Shown here in pieces: positions 1 through 12,006 of a stretch of DNA of 64,000 nt. Under the pieces are notes generated by a model that saw nothing but the letters and a program-made list of their open reading frames with translations, searched no databases and was not told the origin of the DNA. The translations under genes were made by a program, and so were the position numbers. The stretch's first letter is position 1; every line of letters starts with the position of its first letter. Where the stretch lies: the NCBI RefSeq assembly GCF_002575655.3, contig NC_053037.3, positions 139,139,207 to 139,203,206 of the forward strand. Direction: 5' to 3'. The DNA comes from Aegilops tauschii subsp. strangulata. Its lineage: Eukaryota; Streptophyta; Magnoliopsida; Poales; Poaceae.

Positions 1-385
1 AAGCGGAATGCCCATATTGTGCCCTCCTCCATGCAGAAGGCACGCACGACTCTAGTCCAACCCCTTGTCATGGCCGACCGCCCATCCTTCACGGTCTTCA
101 TGAAAACATCTAGATAATCATCGTGTTCTGGTAGAAATACTTTAACCTTTGCATGCCCACCAATCATGTAGTTTGAGAGGTAATCTTGAGTAAACTGCTT
201 TGGCAACCACTGCAAAGGAAAAATATTCAGACATTGTCATCTAACACAACTCATTATGGGCAGTAAAAAGAAGGCTGCAGAGTTCTTACTTACCATCCTG
301 CAGTTCGCTATTGTCTTGGATAAATTGTAAACAAATAGTTTAATTGCCATCTTTGGACCCATTTTACTAACAATCCTTATCAGCT
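1..385 (-). CDS. B3-domain-like gene, two 3' exons (partial)
   Basis: Reading the minus strand, an exon covers roughly 385-294 and a second covers 209 to beyond base 1. They are separated by an 84-bp intron with a GTAAGT donor (293-288) and a TTTGCAG acceptor ending at 210. The join keeps one open frame (phase 0). The joined peptide contains an NCRMWLPKQF stretch and then GWTRVVRAFCMEEGTIWAF, which resembles the core and C-terminal strand pattern of plant B3 DNA-binding domains (REM-like transcription factors acting in the nucleus). The upstream limit of the first exon is uncertain: an in-frame stop lies near 382, so an acceptor must lie close to 380. The gene runs off the left edge. The exon at 12007-12203 is in the right order and strand to belong to it. 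The family call rests on motif pattern only; a different DNA-binding family is possible. Confidence 0.45.
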
Positions 386-530
386 TCCTCACTTGATGTT
401 AGTTCATCGATATCTCATTGCCCCATACGCAGAAAGGGTCGAAGCGCGTATCTTTACCAATGACATATGTACCTAAAAGCACCAAGTTAATATTAGAAGC
501 TAAACAGCAATTGCACAATGATGTAGTACA

Positions 531-618
531 ACACCCTTTTATAATATATCTATATACATCCGTATGTGGTAATCCATTTGAAATCTCTAAAAAGACAAAT
601 ATTTAGGAACGGAGGGAG
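531..618. mobile_element. Stowaway-type MITE, 3' remnant
   Basis: The right end reads ATTTAGGAACGGAGGGAG followed by TA, the terminal inverted repeat and target dinucleotide of Triticeae Stowaway (Tc1/Mariner) MITEs. The inner part (ACATCCGTATGTGGTAATCC) fits the same class. I see no matching CTCCCTCCGT terminus upstream, so the left half is lost or has diverged. Confidence 0.65.
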
Positions 619-714
619 TATCTTATAACATCCAATATACTCACATATTAGATGAATTAACATCTTATACTATGGACCGGAAGGAGTTTAGTGCATTCTT
701 ACAAATTATCGGCT

Positions 715-1003
715 GATTAACTACTGTTGTATCCATGGGTTATAGTTAGTTTGAGCTAGTTCGGACTCAAATAGCCCTAAAGTATATCTAAACATGAGGG
801 CTAGTTTGAGATAGTTGCATCTATAACCCACCAAATAAAACTATCCAACCCAAGAGGTGCTAATTGGAGCTAGTTCTCCTAGTGCATTTATTGTCAATCT
901 AACCCTGCCATCCAAACAACTCTTTGGATGGAGTTAGTTTAGGGTTAGTCATGAGCTAAAAACTAACTCTAACCTCTAGCTAAGTTGAGTATCCAAATGG
1001 GGC
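715..1003. mobile_element. Possible MITE-like palindromic repeat
   Basis: A segment rich in GTTAG/CTAAC words with an internal inverted repeat (CATCCAAACA around 931, TTTGGATG around 953) and a terminus-like end TATCCAAATGGGGC at ~990. No clear TIR pair or TSD could be matched, so class and boundaries are uncertain. Confidence 0.25.
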
Positions 1004-1027
1004 TTTGTTGTTGTTGTTGCTGCTGCT
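1004..1027. repeat. (TTG)n/(CTG)n microsatellite
   Basis: Short run of TTG triplets passing into CTG triplets. Confidence 0.8.
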
Positions 1028-1605
1028 CTTCTACGTATATCTAGACATCATTAGAACATTAATATAACACTCTTCCTTGTTGCTATGTAGCCTAGGATTG
1101 CATATTTAGACATTAAGTACAATGCATGTTGCTATGTAGCCTCAGATATATTACATATGGCCCTAGTTAACCTAACGAAAAATGGGTTACAGATATATCC
1201 AGTTAAAAGTCCGATTCACCAATTAGTCCCTTATCAGCCGCCGGCCTATATGGTACCAGCTACTGATACCCTGAAAAGTGAGCAGATATAAGTCATGGGA
1301 TGAAACTAACCTCGATGGAAAACAACAGTCGTTCCCAAAATTGTCCTGTGTAGGTACATCGAGAAGCATGTTAAGCACAACAGGCTAAACATCAACCAAA
1401 ATTATACATGGCAGACAAAATAATCTCCAAAAGATAGCTTCAGTGTGTAGGTTTAAGCACGTTAGTAAAGCAAAACAAGTGGAAAGGTGTGCTAACTGCA
1501 ACAGGCCTAACATTTAACAACAAGCAAACATAGTCATTCAAACTGGTATTGTGCCGGTCTAAGTACACTGGTTATTGTTAAATAAAAATGGAAAGGCGTG
1601 TTAAC
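1028..1605. other. No gene recognised; intron-like DNA
   Basis: AT-rich, frame-broken sequence with no TE signature I recognise. It lies between exon-like parts of the B3-like gene and contains words (AACAGGCTAAACATCAAC, AACAGGCCTAACATTTAAC) that recur here and downstream, so it may be part of a locally repeated intron. Confidence 0.3.
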
Positions 1606-1776
1606 TACAAGATGCAACAACCAAATGTATTCATTCATAGTGGTATTGTTGAAACTGCTACTGATGAAATTGAACTGCACAGTTCATATTTGCACATATA
1701 GAACATCACGTTGTGAATAACTGGAATAAACAAGGCATACTACGGACAACCAAAGATAGCATTTGAAACTGGACAT
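1606..1776. repeat. Local duplication, copy 1
   Basis: This ~170-bp stretch resembles 11788-11955. Shared landmarks are TTGCACATATAGA-CATCAC, TTGTGAA-AACT, AATAAACAAGGCATACT and a final GACAT. The two copies lie on either side of the Gypsy solo LTR. They are a diverged tandem duplication of host DNA, older than the LTR insertion between them. Confidence 0.7.
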
Positions 1777-2652
1777 TGATGACCCACAAGTATAGGGGAT
1801 CTATCATAGTCCTTTCGATAAGTAAGAGTGTCGAACCCAACGAGGAGCAGAAGGAAATGATAAGCAGTTTTCTGCAAGGTATTCTCTGCAAGCACTGAAA
1901 TTATAGGTAATAAATAGTTTTGTGATAAGATAATTTGTAACGAGCAACAAGTAACAAAAGTAAATAAAGTGCAGCAAGGTGGCCCAATCCTTTATGTAGC
2001 AAAGGACAAGCCTGGACAAACTCTTATATAGAGAAAAGCGCTCCCGAGGACACATGGGAATTTTCGTCAAACTAGTTTTCATCACGTTCATATGATTCGC
2101 GTTCGGTACCCTTACTTGGACAAGCATCCCACTTATGATTAACCCCTATTGCAAGCATTCGCAACTACAAAAGAAGTATTAAGGTAAACCTAACCATAGC
2201 ATGAAACATATGGATCCAAATCAGCCCCTTACGAAGCAACGCATAAACTAGGGTTTAAGCTTCTGTCACTTTAGCAACCCATCATCTACTTATTACTTCC
2301 CAATACCTTCCTCTAGGCCCAAACAATGGTGAAGTATCATGTAGTCGACGTTCACATAACACCACTAGAGGAGAGACAACATACATCTCATCAAAATATC
2401 GAACGAATACCAAATTCACATGACTACTAATAGCAAGACTTCTCCCATGTCCTCAAGAACAAACGTAACTAGTCACAAAGCATATTCATATTCATAATCA
2501 GAGGAGTATTAATATGCATATAGGATCTGAACATATGATCTTCCACCAAATAAACCAACTAGCATCAACTACAAGGACTAATCAACACTACTAGCAACCT
2601 ACAGGTACCAATCCCAGACTTAGAGACAAGAATTGGATACAAGAGATGAACT

Positions 2653-4362
2653 TGAAGGAAATATGCCCTAGAGGCAATAATAAAGTTATTATTTATTTCT
2701 TTATATCATGGTAAATGTTTATTATTCATGCTAGAATTGTATTAACTGGAAACATAATACATGTGTCAATACATAGACAAACAGAGTGTCACTAGTATGC
2801 CTCTACTTCACTAGCTCGTTGATCAAAGATGGTTAAGTTTCCTAGCCATTGACATGGGTTGTCATTTGATTAATGGGATCACATCATTAGGAGAATGATG
2901 TGATTGACTTGACCCATTCCGTTAGCTTAGCACTCGATCGTTTAGTATGTTGCTATTGCTTTCTTCATGACTTATACATGTTCCTATGACTATGAGATTA
3001 TGCAACTCCCGTTTAGCGGAGGAACACTTTGTGTGCTACCAAACGTCACAACATAACTGGGTGATTATAAAGGTGCTCTACAGGTGTCTCCGAAGGTACT
3101 TGTTGGGTTGGCGTATTTCGAGATTAGGATTTGTCACTCCGATTATCGGAGAGGGATCTCTGGGCCCACTCGGTAATGCACATCACTTAAGCCTTGCAAG
3201 CATTGCAACTAATGAGTTAGTTGCGGAATGATGTATTACGGAACGAGTAAAGAGACTTGCCGGTAACGAGATTGAACTAGGTATTAAGATACCGGCGATC
3301 GAATCTCGGGCAAGTAACATACCGATGACAAAGGGAACAACGTATGTTGTTATGCGGTCTGACCGATAAAGATCTTCGTAGAATATGTAGGAGCCAATAT
3401 GGGCATCCAGGTCCCGCTATTGGTTATTGACAAGAGAGGTGTCTCGGTCATGTCTACATAGTTCTCGAACCCGTAGGGTCCGCACGCTTAACGTTCGTTG
3501 ACGATATAGTACTATGAGTTATGTATGTTGGTGACCGAATGTTGTTCGGAGTTTTGGATGAGATCACAGATATGACGAGGAACTCTAGAATGGTGCGGAA
3601 GTAAAGGTTGATATGTGGATAGTAGTGTTTGATCTCCGGAAAGGTTCCGGAATCCATCGGAAGGGGTTCCGGATGTTTCCCGAAATGTTTGGGCACAAGA
3701 ACACTTTATCTGGGCCAAAGGGGAAAGCCCACGAGGTTTTTGGAAAGCGCAAAAGGAAGTTTTGCGGAGTCCAGGGGCCAGACGCCAGGGTCCCTGGCGT
3801 CTGGGTCCAGACGCCGGGAACCCTGGCGTCTGGCCCTGGAGTCCGGGAAGGACTCTTGCCTTTCGGGTGAAACCGACTTTGTGGAGGCTTTTACTCCAAG
3901 TTTCGACCCCAAGGCTCAACATATAAATAGAGGGGTAGGGCTAGCACCCAAGACACATCAGAAAACACCAAGCCGTGTGCCGGCAACCCCGTCCCCTCTA
4001 GTTTATCCTCCGTCATAGTTTTCGTAGTGCTTAGGCGAAGCCCTGCGGAGATTGTTCTTCACCAACACCGTCACCACGCCGTCGTGCTGCCGGAACTCAT
4101 CTACTACTTCGCCCCTCTTGCTGGATCGAGAAGGCGGGGACGTCATCGAGCTGAACGTGTGCAGAACTCGGAGGTGCCGTGCTTTCGGTACTTGGATCGG
4201 TCGGATCATGAAGACGTACGACTACATCAACCGCGTTGATATAACGCTTCCGCTTACGGTCTACGAGGGTACGTAGACAACACTCTCCCCTCTCGTTGCT
4301 ATGCATCACCATGATCTTGCGTGTGCGTAGGATTTTTTTTGAAATTACTACGTTCCCCAACA
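2653..4362 (+). repeat. Angela copy 1, 5' LTR
   Basis: 1,710 bp, starts TGAAGG, ends CCCCAACA. A TATA box (TATAAATA, 3922-3929) follows two adjacent palindromes at 3778-3804 and 3807-3833. The net 28-bp excess over the 3' LTR matches the extra palindrome unit. Short open frames inside it (e.g. around 2986-3231) recur in LTRs of the other Angela copies and are not genes. Confidence 0.93.
3778..3833. promoter_or_regulatory. Duplicated palindrome upstream of LTR TATA box
   Basis: Two 27-nt palindromes in tandem. The first has 13-nt arms (CCAGACGCCAGGG and its complement) around a single T. The second (3807-3833) has the same outer arms with inner changes. They lie 90-145 bp upstream of TATAAATA at 3922. 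The 3' LTR has one unit (10571-10597) with TATA at 10686-10693. Function unknown; cruciform or paired transcription-factor site are possibilities. Confidence 0.6.
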
Positions 4363-4363
4363 G

Positions 4364-4379
4364 TGGCATCCAAGCCTGG
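4364..4379 (+). other. Angela copy 1 primer-binding site, variant
   Basis: TGGCATCCAAGCCTGG directly follows the 5' LTR. It aligns with the standard initiator tRNA-Met complement TGGTATCAGAGCCAGG with several changes. Copy 2 has nearly the same variant; the copy at 15041-19488 has the standard form. Confidence 0.7.
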
Positions 4380-5639
4380 TTTTATGCGTAGATGTCATAT
4401 GCACGAGTAGAACACAAGTGAGTTGTGGGCGATATAAGTCATACTGCTTACCAACATGTCATACTTTGGTTCGGTGGTATTGTTGGATGAAGCGGCCTGG
4501 ACCGACATTACGCGTACGCTTACGCGAGACTGGTTCCACCGACGTGCTTTGCACACAGGTGGCTGGCGGGTGTCAGTTTCTCCAACTTTAGTTGAACCGA
4601 GTGTGGCTACGCCCGGTCCTTGCGAAGGTTAAAACAGCACCAACTTGACAAACTATCGTTGTGGTTTTGATGCGTAGGTAAGAACGGTTCTTGCTAAGCC
4701 TAGTAGCAGCCATGTAAAACTTGCAACAACAAAGTAGAGGACGTCTAACTTGTTTTTGCAGGGCATGTTGTGATGTGATATGGTCAAGACATGATGCTAA
4801 ATTTTATTGTATGAGATGTTCATGTTTTGTAAGCGAGTTATCGGCAACTGGCAGGAGCCATATGGTTGTCGCTTTATTGTATGCAATGCAATCGCCCTGT
4901 AATGCTTTACTTTATCACTAAGCGGTAGCGATAGTCGTAGAAGCATAAGATTGGCGAGACGACAACGATGCTACGATGGAGATCAAGGTGTCGCGCCGAT
5001 GACGATGGTGATCATGCGGTGCTTCGGAGATGGAGATCACAAGCACAAGATGATGATGGCCATATCATATCACTTATATTGATTGCATGTGATGTTTATA
5101 TTTTATGCATCTTATCTTGCTTTGATTGATGGTAGCATTATAAGATGATCCCTCACTAAATTATCAAAGTATAAGTGTTCTCCCTGAGTATGCACCGTTG
5201 TGAAAGTTCTTCGTGCTGAGACACCACGTGATGATCGGGTGTGATAGGCTCTACGTTCAAATAGAACGGGTGCAAAACAGTTGCACACGCGGAATACTCA
5301 GGTTAATCTTGACGAGCCTAGCATATAACAGATATGGCCTCGGAACACGGAGACCGAAAGGTCGAGCGTGAATCATATAGTAGATATGATCAACATAGTG
5401 ATGTTCACCGTTGAAACTACTCCATCTCACGTGATGATCGGACACGGTTTAGTTGATATGGATCACGTGATCACTTAGAGGATTAGAGGGATGTCTATCT
5501 AAGTGGGAGTTCTTAAGTAATATGATTAATTGAACTTAAATTTATCATGAACTTAGTCCTGATAGTATTTTGCAAATTATGTTGTAGATCAATAGCTCGC
5601 GTTGTTGCTTCCCTATGTTTATTTTGATATGTTCCTAGA

Positions 5640-8600
5640 GAAAAATTATGTTGAAAGATGTTAGTAGCAATGATGCGGATTAGATCCGTGATCTGAGGAT
5701 TATCCTCATTGCTGCACAGAAGAATTATGTCCTTGATGCACCGCTAGGTGACAGACCTATTGCAGGAGCAGATGCACGTTATGAACGTTTGACTAGCTCA
5801 ATATGATGACTACTTGATAGTTTAGTGCACCATGCTTAACGGCTTAGAATCGGGACTTCAAAGACGTTTTGAACGTCATGGACCATATGAGATGTTCCAA
5901 GAGTTGAAGTTAATATTTCAAGCAGATACCCGAGTTGAGAGATATGAAGTCTCCAACAAGTTCTATAGCTAAAAGATGGAGGAGAATAGCTCAAGCAGTG
6001 AGCATGTGCTCAGATTGTCTGGGTACTACAATCGCTTGAATCAAGTGGGAGTTAATCTTCCAGATAAAATAGTGATTGACAGAATTCTCTAGTCACCATC
6101 ACCAAGTTAGTAGAACTTCGTGATGAACTATAGTATGCAAGGGATGACGAAAGTAATTCCCGAGCTCTTCGTGATGCTGAAATCGACGAACGTAGAAATC
6201 AAGAAAAACATCAAGTGTTGATGGTTAACAAGACCACTAGTTTCAAGAAAAGGGCAAAGGGAAGAAGGGGAACTTCAAGAAGAACGGCAAGCAAGTTGCT
6301 GCTCAAGTGAAGAAGCCCAAGTCTGGACCTAAGCCTGAGACTAAGTGCTTCTACTGCAAAGGGACTGGTCACTGGAAGCGGAACTACCCCAAGTAATTTG
6401 CGGATAAGAAGGATGGCAAAGTGAACATAGGTATATTTGATATACATGTTATTAATGTGTACTTTACTAGTGTTTATAGCAACCCCTCGGTATTTGATAG
6501 TAGTTCAGTTGCTAAGAGTAGTAACTCAAAATGGGAGTTGCAGAATGAACAGAAACTAGTTAAGGGCGAGGTGACGATGTGTGTTGGAAGTAGTTCCAAG
6601 ATTGATATGATCATCATCGCACACTCCCTATACTTTCAGGATTAGTGTTGAACCTAAATAAGTGTTATTTGGTGTTTGCGTTGAGCATTAATATGATTTG
6701 ATCATGTTTATTGCAATACGGTTATTCATTTAAGTTAGAGAATAATTGTTGTTCTGTTTACATGAATAAAACCTTCTATGGTCATACACCCAATGAAAAT
6801 GGTTTGTTGGATCTCGATCGTAGTAATACACATATTCATAATATTGAAGCCAAAAGATGCAAAGTTAATAATGATAGTGCAACTTATTTGTGGCACTGCC
6901 GTTTAGGTCATATTGGTGTAAAGCGCATGAAGAAACTCCATGCTGATGGGCTTTTGGAATCACTTGATTATGAATCACTTGATGCTTACGAACCATGCCT
7001 TATGGGCAAGATGACTAAGACTCCGTTCTCCGGAACAATGGAGCGAGCAACTGACTTATTGGAAATAATACATACTGATGTATGCGATCCGATGAGTGTT
7101 GAGGCTCGCGGCGGGTATCGTTATTTTCTGACCTTCACAGATGATTTGAGCAGATATGGGTATATCTACTTGATGAAACATAAGTCTGAAACATTTGAAA
7201 AGTTCAAAGAATTTCAGAGTGAAGTGGAAAATCATCGTGACAAGAAAATAAGGTTTCTACGATCTGATCGCGGAGACAAATATTTGAGTTACGAGTTTGG
7301 TCTTCAATTAAAACAATGTGGAATAGTTTCACAAATTCGTGCCACCTGGAACACCACAACATAATGGTGTGTCCAAACGTCATAACCGTACTTTATTGGA
7401 TATAGTGCAATCTATGATGTTTCTTACCGATTTACCACTATAGTTTTGGGGTTATGCATTAGAGACAGCTGCATTCACGTAAAAAAAGGGGCACCATCTA
7501 AATCCATTTGAGACGACACCGTATGAACTGTGGTTTGGCAAGAAACCAAAGTTGTCGTTTCTTAAAGTTTGGGGTTGCGATGCTTATAAGAAAAAGTTTC
7601 ATCCTGATAAGCTCAAACCCAAATCGGAGAAATGTGTCTTCATAGGATACCCAAAGGAGACAATTGGGTACACCTTCTATCACAGATCCGAAGGCAAGAT
7701 ATTCATTGCTGAGAATGGATCTTTTCTAGAGAAGGAGTTTCTCTTGAAAGAAGTGAGTGGGAGGAAAGTAGAACTTGATCAGGTAACTGTACCTGCTCCT
7801 TTATTGGAAAGTAGTTCATCACAGAAATTTGTTCCTGTGACTCCTACACCAATTAGTGAGGAAGCTAATGATGATGATCATGTAACTTCAGATCAAGTTA
7901 CTACCGAACCTCGTAGGTAAACCAGAGTGGTACGGTAATCCTATTCTGGAGGTCATGTTACTTGACCATGACGAACCTATGAACTATGAGGAAGCGATGA
8001 TGAGCCCAGATTCCGCGAAATGGCTTGAGGCCATGAAATCTGAGATGAGATCCATGTATGAGAACAAAGTATGGACTTTGATTGACTTGCCCAATGATCG
8101 GCGAGCCATTGAGATTAAATGTATCTTCAAGAGGAAGACGGACGCTGATAGTAGTGTTACTATCTACAAAGCTAGAATTGTCGCAAAAAGGTTTTTGACA
8201 AGTTCAAGGTGTTGACTACGATGAGAGTTTCTCACTCGTATCTATGCTTAAGTCTGTCCGAATCATGTTAGCAATTGCCGCATTTTATGAAATCTGGCAA
8301 ATGGATAAACAAAACTGCATTCCTTAATGGATTTATTAAAGAAGAGTTGTATATGATGCAACCAGAAGGTTTTGTCAATCCTAAAGGTGCTAACAAAATA
8401 TGCAAGCTCCAGCGATCCATCTATGGACTCGTGCAAGCATCTCGGAGTTGGAATATACACTTTGATAAGTTGATCAAAGGATATAGTTTTATACAGACTT
8501 GCGGTGAAGCCTGTATTCACAAGAAAGTGAGTGGGAGCACTACAACATTTCTGATAAGTATATGTGAATGACATATTGTTGATCGGAAATAATGTAGAAT

Positions 8601-9220
8601 TATTCTGCAAAGCATAAAGGAGTGTTTGAAAGGAGTTTTTCAAAGAAAGACCTTGGAGAAGCTGCTTACATATTGAGCATCAAGATCTACAGAGATAGAT
8701 CAAGACGCTTGATAAGTTTTTCAATGAGTACATACCTTGACAAGATTTTGAAGTAGTTCAAAATGGAACAGTCAAAGAAAGAGTTCTTGCCTGTGTTACA
8801 AGGTGTGAAATTGAGTAAGACTCAAAGCCCGACCACGGCAGAAGATAGAAAGAGAATGAAAGTCATTCCCTATGCCTCGGCCATAGGTTCTATAAAGCAT
8901 GCCATGCTGTGTACCAGATCTATTGTATACCCTACACTGATTTTGGCAAGGGAGTACAATAGTGATCTAGGAGTAGATCACTGGACAGCGGTCAAAATTA
9001 TCCTTAGTGGAATAAGGATATGTTTCTCGATTATGGAAGTGACAAAAGGTTCATCGTAAAGGGTTACGTCGATGCAAGTTTTGACACTAATCTAGATGAC
9101 TCTAAGTCTCGGTCTAGATACAAATTGAAAGTGGGAGCAATTAGCTAGAGTAGCTCCGTGCAGAGCATTGTAGACATAGAAAATTTGCAAAATACTTACG
9201 GATCTGAATGTGACAGACCC
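5640..9220 (+). pseudogene. Angela copy 1 gag-pol remnant
   Basis: Decayed Copia polyprotein. The gag part starts near 5648 with early stops. The zinc knuckle at 6346-6387 has its last Cys changed to Tyr. The protease region reads DSSSVAKS (~6499-6522) where DTGS is expected. Residues 6711-7364 form the longest open piece, GAG-pre-integrase plus integrase, with HC-type zinc residues (WHCRLGHIGVKRMKKLH) and HTDVC. Further pieces are integrase C-terminus (7552-7920), RT N-terminus (7955-8215), RT core (8275-8571) and RT end (8763-9059). The RT active-site box is frameshifted and reads YVND at 8561-8572 instead of YVDD. No piece can give a full product. Confidence 0.9.
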
Positions 9221-9430
9221 GTTGACTAAAATTATCTCACAAGCAAAACATGATCACACCTTAGTACTCTTTGGGTGTTAATCACATAGCGATGTGAACT
9301 AGATTATTGACTCTAGTAAACCCTTTGGGTGTTGGTCACATGACGATGTGAACTATGGGTGTTAATCACATGGTGATGTGAACTATTGATGTTAAATCAC
9401 ATGGCGATGTGAACTAGATTATTGACTCTA

Positions 9431-9445
9431 GTGCAAGTGGGAGAC
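9431..9445 (+). other. Angela copy 1 polypurine tract
   Basis: GTGCAAGTGGGAGAC lies directly before the 3' LTR; the core AAGTGGGAGA is the plus-strand primer site. The same tract occurs in complement after the 3' LTRs of copies 2 (25862) and 4 (56848). Confidence 0.85.
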
Positions 9446-11127
9446 TGAAGGAAATATGCCCTAGAGGCAATAATAAAGTTATTATTTATTTCTTTATATC
9501 ATGATAAATGTTTATTATTCATGCTAGAATTGTATTAACCGGAAACATAATACATGTGTGAATACATAGACAAACAGAGTGTCACTAGTATGCCTCTACT
9601 TCACTAGCTCGTTGATCAAAGATGGTTAAGTTTCCTAGCCATTGACATGGGTTGTCATATGATTAATGGGATCACATCATTAGGAGAATGATGTGATTGA
9701 CTTGACCCATTCCGTTAGCTTAGCACTCGGTCGTTTAGTATGTTGCTATTGCTTTCTTCATGACTTATACATGTTCCTATGACTATGAGATTATGCAACT
9801 CCCGTTTACCGGAGGAACACTTTGTGTGCTACCAAACTTCACAACGTACCTGGGTGATTATAAAGGTGCTTTACAGGTGTCTCCGAAGGTACTTGTTGGG
9901 TTGGCGTATTTCGAGATTAGGATTTGTCACTCCGATTATCGGAGAGGTATCTCTGGGCCCACTCGGTAATGCACATCACTTAAGCCTTGCAAGCATTGCA
10001 ACTAATGAGTTTGTTGCGGAATGATGTATTACGGAACGAGTAAAGAGACTTGCCGGTAATGAGATTGAACTAGGTATTGAGATACCGATGATCAAATCTC
10101 GGGCAAGTAACATACCGATGAAAATGGGAACAACGTATGTTGTTATGCGGTCTGACCGATAAAGATCTTCGTAGAATATGTAGGAGCCAATATGGGCATC
10201 CAGGTCCCACTATTGGTTATTGACAAGAGAGGTGTCTCGGTCATGTCTACATAGTTCTCGAACCCGTAGGGTCCGCACGCTTAACGTTCGTTGACGATAT
10301 AGTACTGTGAGTTATGTATGTTGGTGACCGAATGTTGTTCGGAGTTTTGGATGAGATCACGGATATGACGAGGAACTCCGGAATGGTCCGGAAGTAAAGA
10401 TTGATATGTGGATAGTAGTGTTTGAACTCCGGAAAGGTTCCGGAATCCATCGGAAGGGGTTCCGGATGTTTCCCGAAATGTTTGGGCACAAGAACACTTT
10501 ATCTGGTCCAAAGGGGAAAGCCCACGAGGTTTTTGGAAAGCGCAAAAGGAAGTTTTGCGGAGTCCAGGGGCCAAACGCCAGGGTCCCTGGCGTCTGGCCC
10601 TGGAGTCCGAGAAGGACTCTTGCCTTTCGGGTGAAACCGACTTTGTGGAGGCTTTTAGTCCAAGTTTCGACCCCATGGCTCAACATATAAATAGAGGGGT
10701 AGGGCTAGCACCCAAGACACATCAAAAAACACCAAGCCGTGTGCCGGCAACCCCGTCCCCTCTAGTTTATCCTCCGTCATAGTTTTCGTAGTGCTTAGGC
10801 GAAGCCCTGCGGAGATTGTTCTTCACCAACACCGTGACCACGCCGTCGTGCTGCCAGAACTCATCTAGTACTTCGCCCCTCTTGCTGGATCGAGAAGGCG
10901 GGGACGTCATCGAGCTGAACGTGTGCAGAACTCGGAGGTGTCGTGCTTTCGGTACTTGGATCGGTCAGATCGTGAAGACGTACGACTACATCAACCACGT
11001 TGATATAACGCTTCCGCTTACGGTCTACGAGGGTACATAGACAACACTCTCCCCTCTCGTTGCTATGCATCACCATGATCTTGCGTGTGCGTAGGAATTT
11101 TTTTTGAAATTACTACGTTCCCCAACA
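9446..11127 (+). repeat. Angela copy 1, 3' LTR
   Basis: 1,682 bp, same termini as the 5' LTR, TATA at 10686-10693, single palindrome at 10571-10597. By eye it differs from the 5' LTR by scattered substitutions and a net 28-bp length difference. Confidence 0.93.
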
Positions 11128-11787
11128 GAACTAGGGTTTGAGAGGAGATGGTGCTAGTGAAGATGTTGATGGAGATTGGCCCCCTCCCGATGATAGGAGC
11201 GTTGGTGATGACGATGGCGATGATTTCCCCCTCCCGGAGGGAAGTGTCCCCGGCAGAACAGCTCTGCCGGATCCCTAGATTGGTTCCGCCAAGGTTCCGC
11301 CTCGTGGCGGCGGAGTCTCGTCCCGAAATCTTGCTTATGATTTTTCTTTGGACGAAAGACTTCATATAGCAGAAGATGGGCACCGGAGGGCCAACAGGGG
11401 GCCCACGAGGTAGGGGGCGCGCCCCCACCCTCGTGGCCAGGGTGTGAGCCCCCCTCTGGTATTTCTTCCGCTCAGTATTTTTTATTATTTCCAAAAACAA
11501 CTTCCGTGGAGTTTCAGGACTTTTGGAGTTGTGCAGAATAGGTCTCTAATATTTGCTCCTTTTCCAGCCCAGAATTCCAGCTGCCGGCATTCTCCCTCCT
11601 TATGTAAACCTTGTAAAATAAGAGATTATAGGCATAGGTATTGTGACATAATGTGTAATTAAAGCCCATAATGCAATAAATATCGATATAAAAGCATGAT
11701 GCAAAATGGACGTATCAGACATATGCTAACTACAAACAACCGAACAATCAAAAAACTTTAAAAGAGGCATATGCTAGCTATAACAGG

Positions 11788-11955
11788 CTTAACAGCAAGC
11801 AAATATATGCATTCCTATCGGTATGTTTAAAACTGGATTGATGAAATGTACTGCATAGTAAATAATTGCACATATAGAGCATCACATTGTGAACAACTAA
11901 AATAAACAAGGCATACTGCAAACAACCAGATATAGCAATTAAAACAGGACATATT
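11788..11955. repeat. Local duplication, copy 2
   Basis: Counterpart of 1606-1776 on the far side of the solo LTR; matches with many substitutions through TTGCACATATAGAGCATCAC and AATAAACAAGGCATACTGC. Confidence 0.7.
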
Positions 11956-12006
11956 CTCACTACACTACAAAAGTTACTCAACAAAACAAATCATGGGTTT
12001 CCTCAC

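Larger units (their letters stand above)
2653..11127 (+). mobile_element. Complete Copia element, Angela family (copy 1)
   Basis: An 8,475-bp element bounded by LTRs starting TGAAGGAAATATGCCC and ending ACGTTCCCCAACA, with a perfect TSD GAACT (2648-2652 and 11128-11132). Internal order is PBS, decayed gag, protease/integrase, RT/RNase H and polypurine tract, the Copia order. It sits inside the solo LTR at 1777-11717, so it inserted later. All coding regions carry stops or frameshifts, so it can move only in trans. Confidence 0.95.
1777..11717 (-). mobile_element. Gypsy solo LTR (Sabrina/WHAM-like), split by Angela
   Basis: The LTR sequence lies at 1777-2652 and 11128-11717, about 1.46 kb once the inserted Angela and its duplicated GAACT are removed. 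It starts TGATGACCCACAAG and ends GGACGTATCA, and is flanked by a perfect 5-bp duplication GACAT (1772-1776 and 11718-11722). No internal domain, primer-binding site or second LTR is present, so it is a solo LTR left by intra-element recombination. A TATATAAGAG box on the minus strand (about 2022-2031) suggests minus orientation. The family name is from memory of Triticeae repeats and is less sure than the structure. Confidence 0.85.

Noticed and set aside
640..714. GGACCGGAAGGAG as a second MITE terminus
   Set aside because: It does not pair with any nearby inverted copy and lacks a TA target.
2986..3231. Open frames starting MTMRLCNSRL, repeated at 9779, 25530, 32373 and 56522
   Set aside because: They lie at the same place inside Angela LTRs; conservation reflects LTR copies, not a coding gene.
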